Source: Acidobacteriaceae bacterium (GTDB taxonomy: Bacteria > Acidobacteriota > Terriglobia > Bryobacterales > Bryobacteraceae). Taken from it: 9,704 nt of DNA. The stretch lies in NCBI GenBank assembly GCA_019239585.1, contig JAFAZU010000355.1, positions 1 to 9,704 on the forward strand, in the 5' to 3' direction. Positions 6,312-9,704 of this stretch are shown here, one piece after another. Both the position numbers and the translations under genes were made by a program. The first letter of the stretch is position 1. Each line of letters starts with the position of its first letter. Under the pieces are notes generated by a model, which did no database searches, was not told the origin of the DNA, and was given only the letters and a program-made list of their open reading frames with translations.

Positions 6312-9300
6312 TCAGAACCTCAAGCGCAGGGTTGTTTGCAGGCTGCGCATCGCATTGGTTGATACAGGTAATCCGAATTGCAAACTATTTATGGTGGTGT
6401 TCCAAGCAGTAAAAACGGGGTGGTTTAACGGATTTGCTGAGTCGACACGCAAATCCAAGCTGAGGCGATCACCTACTCGAAACGTGCGTGCGAGCGAGCC
6501 ATTCAAGGTCAGTTGAAAAGGCCCGGTGATGGAATCGCGACCGGCATTTCCCCATTGGCCTGCTAACGGCGCCGTGTAAGCTGCGGGATTCAGGAAAAGA
6601 CCCGACCGCGCGGCATACAGCGGAGCGCCTGTATAGTATGGGCGGAGTGAGCCCGTTACCCCAGTACCGGACACCGGCGCCAAATAAATCGGGGTCTCCG
6701 GAAGACCGCTACCCGCACTGAGCTGAGTGGCAAAAGTCCAGTCTTTGAAAAGAGCGCCCCTCCACCCGCTCAGAAGAGTTCCTCCGCTCAAGCCCATGCC
6801 GGTCGTGTATTGGAGTAGCCAGGAAAGGAGATGACGCTGATCAAACTTGGATAGCGAGCGTTCGGCGCTCAGATCCCGCCAATTCTGGGCAACCGCCAAA
6901 TCTAAGGCACCGTTAGCGCTCCCGCTTGACCCGCCCGCTGCGGCGGGACTGACTATGCTTCCAGAACCGAATACGTTCTGTCCAACGCCGCTCTGAGCTG
7001 AGTTGGAACCGCCCTGCCCGCCCAGCGCTGCATCATCATCAATAGACTTCGAGAAAGTGTACTGCAGAATGGCGGCGAGACCGCCGTGCAGCCTTCGCCG
7101 TAGTTGAATTTGAGCTGCCTCACGCGTGGAATTACCGTTCGAGGAAAGGTAAATGAAACCAGCCGGGCACAAAGGGCAGGGATTGATCGCCCCTGCCGGG
7201 AACGTGTTGGGCAGAAACTCCTGCGCTCCTCGTGTTCCTTTTATGCCGAGATACGTTGCGGTCAGCTGCAGCGCGCCCGGCAGATCCCGCTGTACCGATA
7301 ATTGCCAGTTTTGCGCATAGCCGATGCGGAAATTCGGATCGGCGGCAAAGGTATTTGAGGTGGTGACCGAAGAGGGGATAAAGCCATTCGCTAACGTCAG
7401 CGGGTCTGCAGCGCTGTTCTGCACAGTCAAAGTCTTAGAAAGAGGGGGTTGCTGCGCCAGTTGCAAGGCGATTGTTTGATAAACCGACGTGTCGTAGTAA
7501 ACTCCATAACCAGCGCGCACGACTAAGGAAGAGCCGGAGAGGGGATGCCAGGCTATGCCAACGCGCGGCTCGAAAGCGCGCTGATCGGACCGAATCAGCG
7601 AATCAGGATATCTCTGCCCTGTGAGTAACCCGATGGGAGCGCTCGCCAGCACCGGCGTGGCTGCCGTAAAGCCTGGAACGATATCGAGATTCACGAGCCG
7701 GTTATACAGCTCTGTTACGGGAGCGCCGTACTCCCAGCGAAGACCGGCATTCAGCGTAAGTGTTGGGCCGATTCTCCAATCGTCGGTGAAATAGGCGTCA
7801 TAGACGGACTCGCGAAAATATTTATCAGCGTTGCCAAACGCAATGGAGCTCGTGCCGGGGATGCCAAGCAGGAAATCCGCGAAGTCGGAGCCAGTAGCAG
7901 CACCGGTAAACGTGAACGAGCCTCGAGGGTTGTCTTGCGATAAATGATTGAATTCCTGTCTGCGGAAATCGGCTCCGAACGTGATGTTATGCCTGCCGCG
8001 ATTCCAGGACATCGAGTAGGACAAGTCGCTCGTTTGGTTTCGATGTAAGGAGCTTTGCGCATCGGAGAGAGTCGCAATCCCGCTTGAGAATACAAGGTTC
8101 GGTGGCCCCCAGTTCATCGGATCCTGATTATTCCCTGAAATTCCAGCCTCGCCCGAAACATTTTCATGATTTTCAAAGTATGGAGTGACGCGGCTGGCAA
8201 AGCGGCTGAATTGGTATCCAAAATTGGCAAACCACTGCTGATTGAAGCGATACGACCAATTGACAGCCGTGTTTATGCCCAGGCTGTCTGTTTTATCCAG
8301 GAAGCCGAACAGATTGGGGAAATCGGAGCGAGTGCTTTGAAACGCAAACCGGCCATAAAACTGGTTCTTGGCATTGAGCATCTTGTTGAAGCGCGATTGT
8401 AAAGAGTCCTGGTGCGTGGGACTGGCAATGGGAATCTGGTAGTTGTAACTGGTGCTATTCACGAAATTCGGGAGCGGATAGAAGCTGAGCAGTACTCGTG
8501 CTGGCGGACTGAAACGGCTCTGCGGGATCGTGTTGTCCGGAAATGGCGCGCCCGTTGTTGGATCGATAACTGAAGCAGAGAAAAGCCCGTTGCGTTCTGC
8601 CAAATTCGGCATGAGAGCCGTTTGAGTGCTGGCATTGATCTTCCGTGTCCATTGATAACCAACGAAGAAAAAGGGACCATTCTTAAAAAGGTGCGGAATC
8701 TGCAGGGGGCCGCCTAGAGTTAAGAGTCCAGTAAGGCGGTTATAAGCAGCCTTCGGAGCGTTCTGTCCAGTTAGTGAGAACGGCTTAGCGTCAAGCGAGG
8801 AATTATCAAATGTCACGCCGATTCCGCCTGTATACAAGCCGTTCCCGCCTGTGCGACCATTGCCGAACGCGGCAGCCTGCGCGAAAGGCGAGGCAGCACC
8901 ATTATTAATACTGCCGTTAATAAGCAATCCGTCAGCAGCGTTCTGGTCCAGATCTTTGTCGGACGCCTGAGCCGCAGGAGCCTGCTCTTTCTGTTTGTCC
9001 GGCTGCGTTTTCGTGGCCGGAGCGGCAGCTACGACAGCAGGCGCAGCGGAGCGTCGGATGACGGCATTGATTTCATCGAGCGGAAGCATCTTCAGTTCCC
9101 ATTTCGTCGCAGGCGTATGGGACATGACTGTGATGTCCCGCCTGAGCGGTGCAAAGCCGAACATTTGTACGTCTACGATCCAGATCCCATCAGTTAAATC
9201 AGAAAAGGAATATAGGCCTTGCTGATCTGTGATGGCAACGAATTTCTCGCTGTCCTGTGTAGCTGTTATGAGAGCGCCCAGAACCGGCAAGCCGTTGAAA

Positions 9301-9398
9301 GTGACTTGACCGCGAGACTCCGAAGCGGTGGCAGGCAAGCTGCTCATACAAATGACGAGGCAGAGACCCAAAAGGTGGCCCAGGCGTAGCGACTTCAT
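6312..9398 (-). CDS. Oar-like/TonB-dependent receptor-like outer-membrane protein with carboxypeptidase-regulatory domain
   Basis: This 1028-residue outer-membrane beta-barrel is of the Oar-like type expanded in Acidobacteriota. A signal peptide is clear, with a hydrophobic core at about 8-20 and likely cleavage near ATA-SES (26). Residues about 29-100 form a carboxypeptidase regulatory-like (transthyretin-type) domain: GQVTFNGLPVLGALITATQ and GLYSFSDLTDGIWIVDVQMF. An Ala/Pro/Gln/Lys-rich linker (about 113-148) follows. LLINGSINNGAASPF (158-172) leads to the barrel with FDNSSLDAKPFSLTG, LGGPLQIPHLFKNGPFFFVG (about 228-247) and DAYFTDDWRIGPTLTLNAGL (534-553), all typical of this family, and a C-terminal LQTTLRLRF ending in Phe as expected for BAM-assembled barrels. 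The canonical TonB plug looks much reduced. It is flanked closely by TIGR03435 and VWFA genes. The transported or bound substrate is not predictable. Confidence 0.88.
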   Translation of the reverse strand: MKSLRLGHLLGLCLVICMSSLPATASESRGQVTFNGLPVLGALITATQDSEKFVAITDQQGLYSFSDLTDGIWIVDVQMFGFAPLRRDITVMSHTPATKWELKMLPLDEINAVIRRSAAPAVVAAAPATKTQPDKQKEQAPAAQASDKDLDQNAADGLLINGSINNGAASPFAQAAAFGNGRTGGNGLYTGGIGVTFDNSSLDAKPFSLTGQNAPKAAYNRLTGLLTLGGPLQIPHLFKNGPFFFVGYQWTRKINASTQTALMPNLAERNGLFSASVIDPTTGAPFPDNTIPQSRFSPPARVLLSFYPLPNFVNSTSYNYQIPIASPTHQDSLQSRFNKMLNAKNQFYGRFAFQSTRSDFPNLFGFLDKTDSLGINTAVNWSYRFNQQWFANFGYQFSRFASRVTPYFENHENVSGEAGISGNNQDPMNWGPPNLVFSSGIATLSDAQSSLHRNQTSDLSYSMSWNRGRHNITFGADFRRQEFNHLSQDNPRGSFTFTGAATGSDFADFLLGIPGTSSIAFGNADKYFRESVYDAYFTDDWRIGPTLTLNAGLRWEYGAPVTELYNRLVNLDIVPGFTAATPVLASAPIGLLTGQRYPDSLIRSDQRAFEPRVGIAWHPLSGSSLVVRAGYGVYYDTSVYQTIALQLAQQPPLSKTLTVQNSAADPLTLANGFIPSSVTTSNTFAADPNFRIGYAQNWQLSVQRDLPGALQLTATYLGIKGTRGAQEFLPNTFPAGAINPCPLCPAGFIYLSSNGNSTREAAQIQLRRRLHGGLAAILQYTFSKSIDDDAALGGQGGSNSAQSGVGQNVFGSGSIVSPAAAGGSSGSANGALDLAVAQNWRDLSAERSLSKFDQRHLLSWLLQYTTGMGLSGGTLLSGWRGALFKDWTFATQLSAGSGLPETPIYLAPVSGTGVTGSLRPYYTGAPLYAARSGLFLNPAAYTAPLAGQWGNAGRDSITGPFQLTLNGSLARTFRVGDRLSLDLRVDSANPLNHPVFTAWNTTINSLQFGLPVSTNAMRSLQTTLRLRF

Positions 9399-9418
9399 AG
9401 CAGGATTCAGCGCGGGCG

Positions 9419-9704
9419 TTAATTTTCTGTCGGTACTTTCTCAATGTGATCCACAAACACCACTTCCATTGGCGCTTTCTTCGGTTCAAGCTTGAGCCCG
9501 TATCGCTGCAAAGCAGCGTAGATGGAGCCTGCTGTTTCCGTTGCATCAGACGTCCCGAGATCGCCTCCGCCTCCAGCCATGGCTGATCCGTTGCCGCCTG
9601 CGCCGACCGCTGGCTGCATGGGACCTCCCTTCGGTCCAGGTATGCCGCGCATCGTTTCCGGCGCAAACGTCATCTCGAAGTCATACTGCCCCTGAATCCC
9701 CGTC
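9419..9704 (-). CDS. TIGR03435 (DUF3738) soil-associated family protein, C-terminal part
   Basis: The frame is open to the right edge of the window, so the 5' end is missing; 94 codons are visible. TGIQGQYDFEMTF at the edge, then a Gly/Pro-rich insert (about 40 residues), SIYAALQRYGLKLEPKKAP, and the ending VVFVDHIEKVPTEN are the conserved C-terminal pattern of TIGR03435/DUF3738 proteins, which are abundant in Acidobacteria such as Solibacter. Family function is unknown. Intact members are usually a few hundred residues long with an N-terminal signal, which cannot be checked here. The stop is 20 bases before the start of the Oar-like gene, so the two are probably on one transcript with this gene upstream. 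The Gly-rich insert may be a disordered surface loop. Confidence 0.88.
   Translation of the reverse strand, partial: TGIQGQYDFEMTFAPETMRGIPGPKGGPMQPAVGAGGNGSAMAGGGGDLGTSDATETAGSIYAALQRYGLKLEPKKAPMEVVFVDHIEKVPTEN

Noticed and set aside
8455..8680. Short frames nested in the Oar-like gene
   Set aside because: They are shadows of the 1028-codon gene with no independent features.
1..9704. CRISPR array, insertion sequence, transposase or integrase
   Set aside because: No regularly spaced repeats, terminal inverted repeats or recombinase motifs were found on either strand, despite the tRNA scar.

Overview
The window most likely comes from a member of the Acidobacteriota. Three families typical of that phylum's soil lineages sit side by side on the minus strand: a TIGR03435 (DUF3738) 'soil-associated' protein, an Oar-like outer-membrane protein with a carboxypeptidase-regulatory N-terminus, and a TIGR03436 'acidobacterial VWFA-related' protein. 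The assignment rests on family recognition from the translated sequence; no search was run.

Layout. Positions 1-779 (plus) hold the end of a haem-copper oxidase operon: the C-terminal part of cytochrome c oxidase subunit III, then subunit IV. A ferritin-like DUF892 (YciE/YciF-type) gene follows at 864-1382 and ends in a strong intrinsic terminator. That terminator's T-tract runs into the stop codon of the convergent gene, an orphan 14-TM DHA2 (EmrB/QacA-type) drug transporter at 1442-3016 (minus).

Positions 3017-4211 have no intact gene but are not empty. Reading the minus strand across frames recovers a decayed two-gene HEPN/MNT toxin-antitoxin module: an MntA-like nucleotidyltransferase relic (3432-3726) with the hallmark GSVARGE...SDVDLL motif, then a HepT/DUF86-like HEPN relic (3069-3442). 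Both carry frameshifts, and the HEPN relic also has an internal stop. Thirty bases beyond the MntA relic lies the 3' half of a tRNA-Arg(CCG) gene, complete with CCA (3757-3806), with no 5' half. This is the usual scar of site-specific integration into a tRNA gene. About 400 bases to its right hold only small repeats and no recognisable gene.

Positions 4212-9704 (minus) form a tight cluster, transcribed from right to left: the TIGR03435 protein (5' end beyond the window), 20 bases, the Oar-like protein (1028 aa), 3 bases, the VWFA-related protein (698 aa, GTG start). The spacing implies one transcript and probable translational coupling of the last two genes. The Oar-like and VWFA proteins have apparent export signals, so a cell-envelope function is likely, but the substrate and role cannot be read from the sequence. 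The cluster and the tRNA/toxin-antitoxin scar are the most interesting parts of the window; the rest is ordinary.
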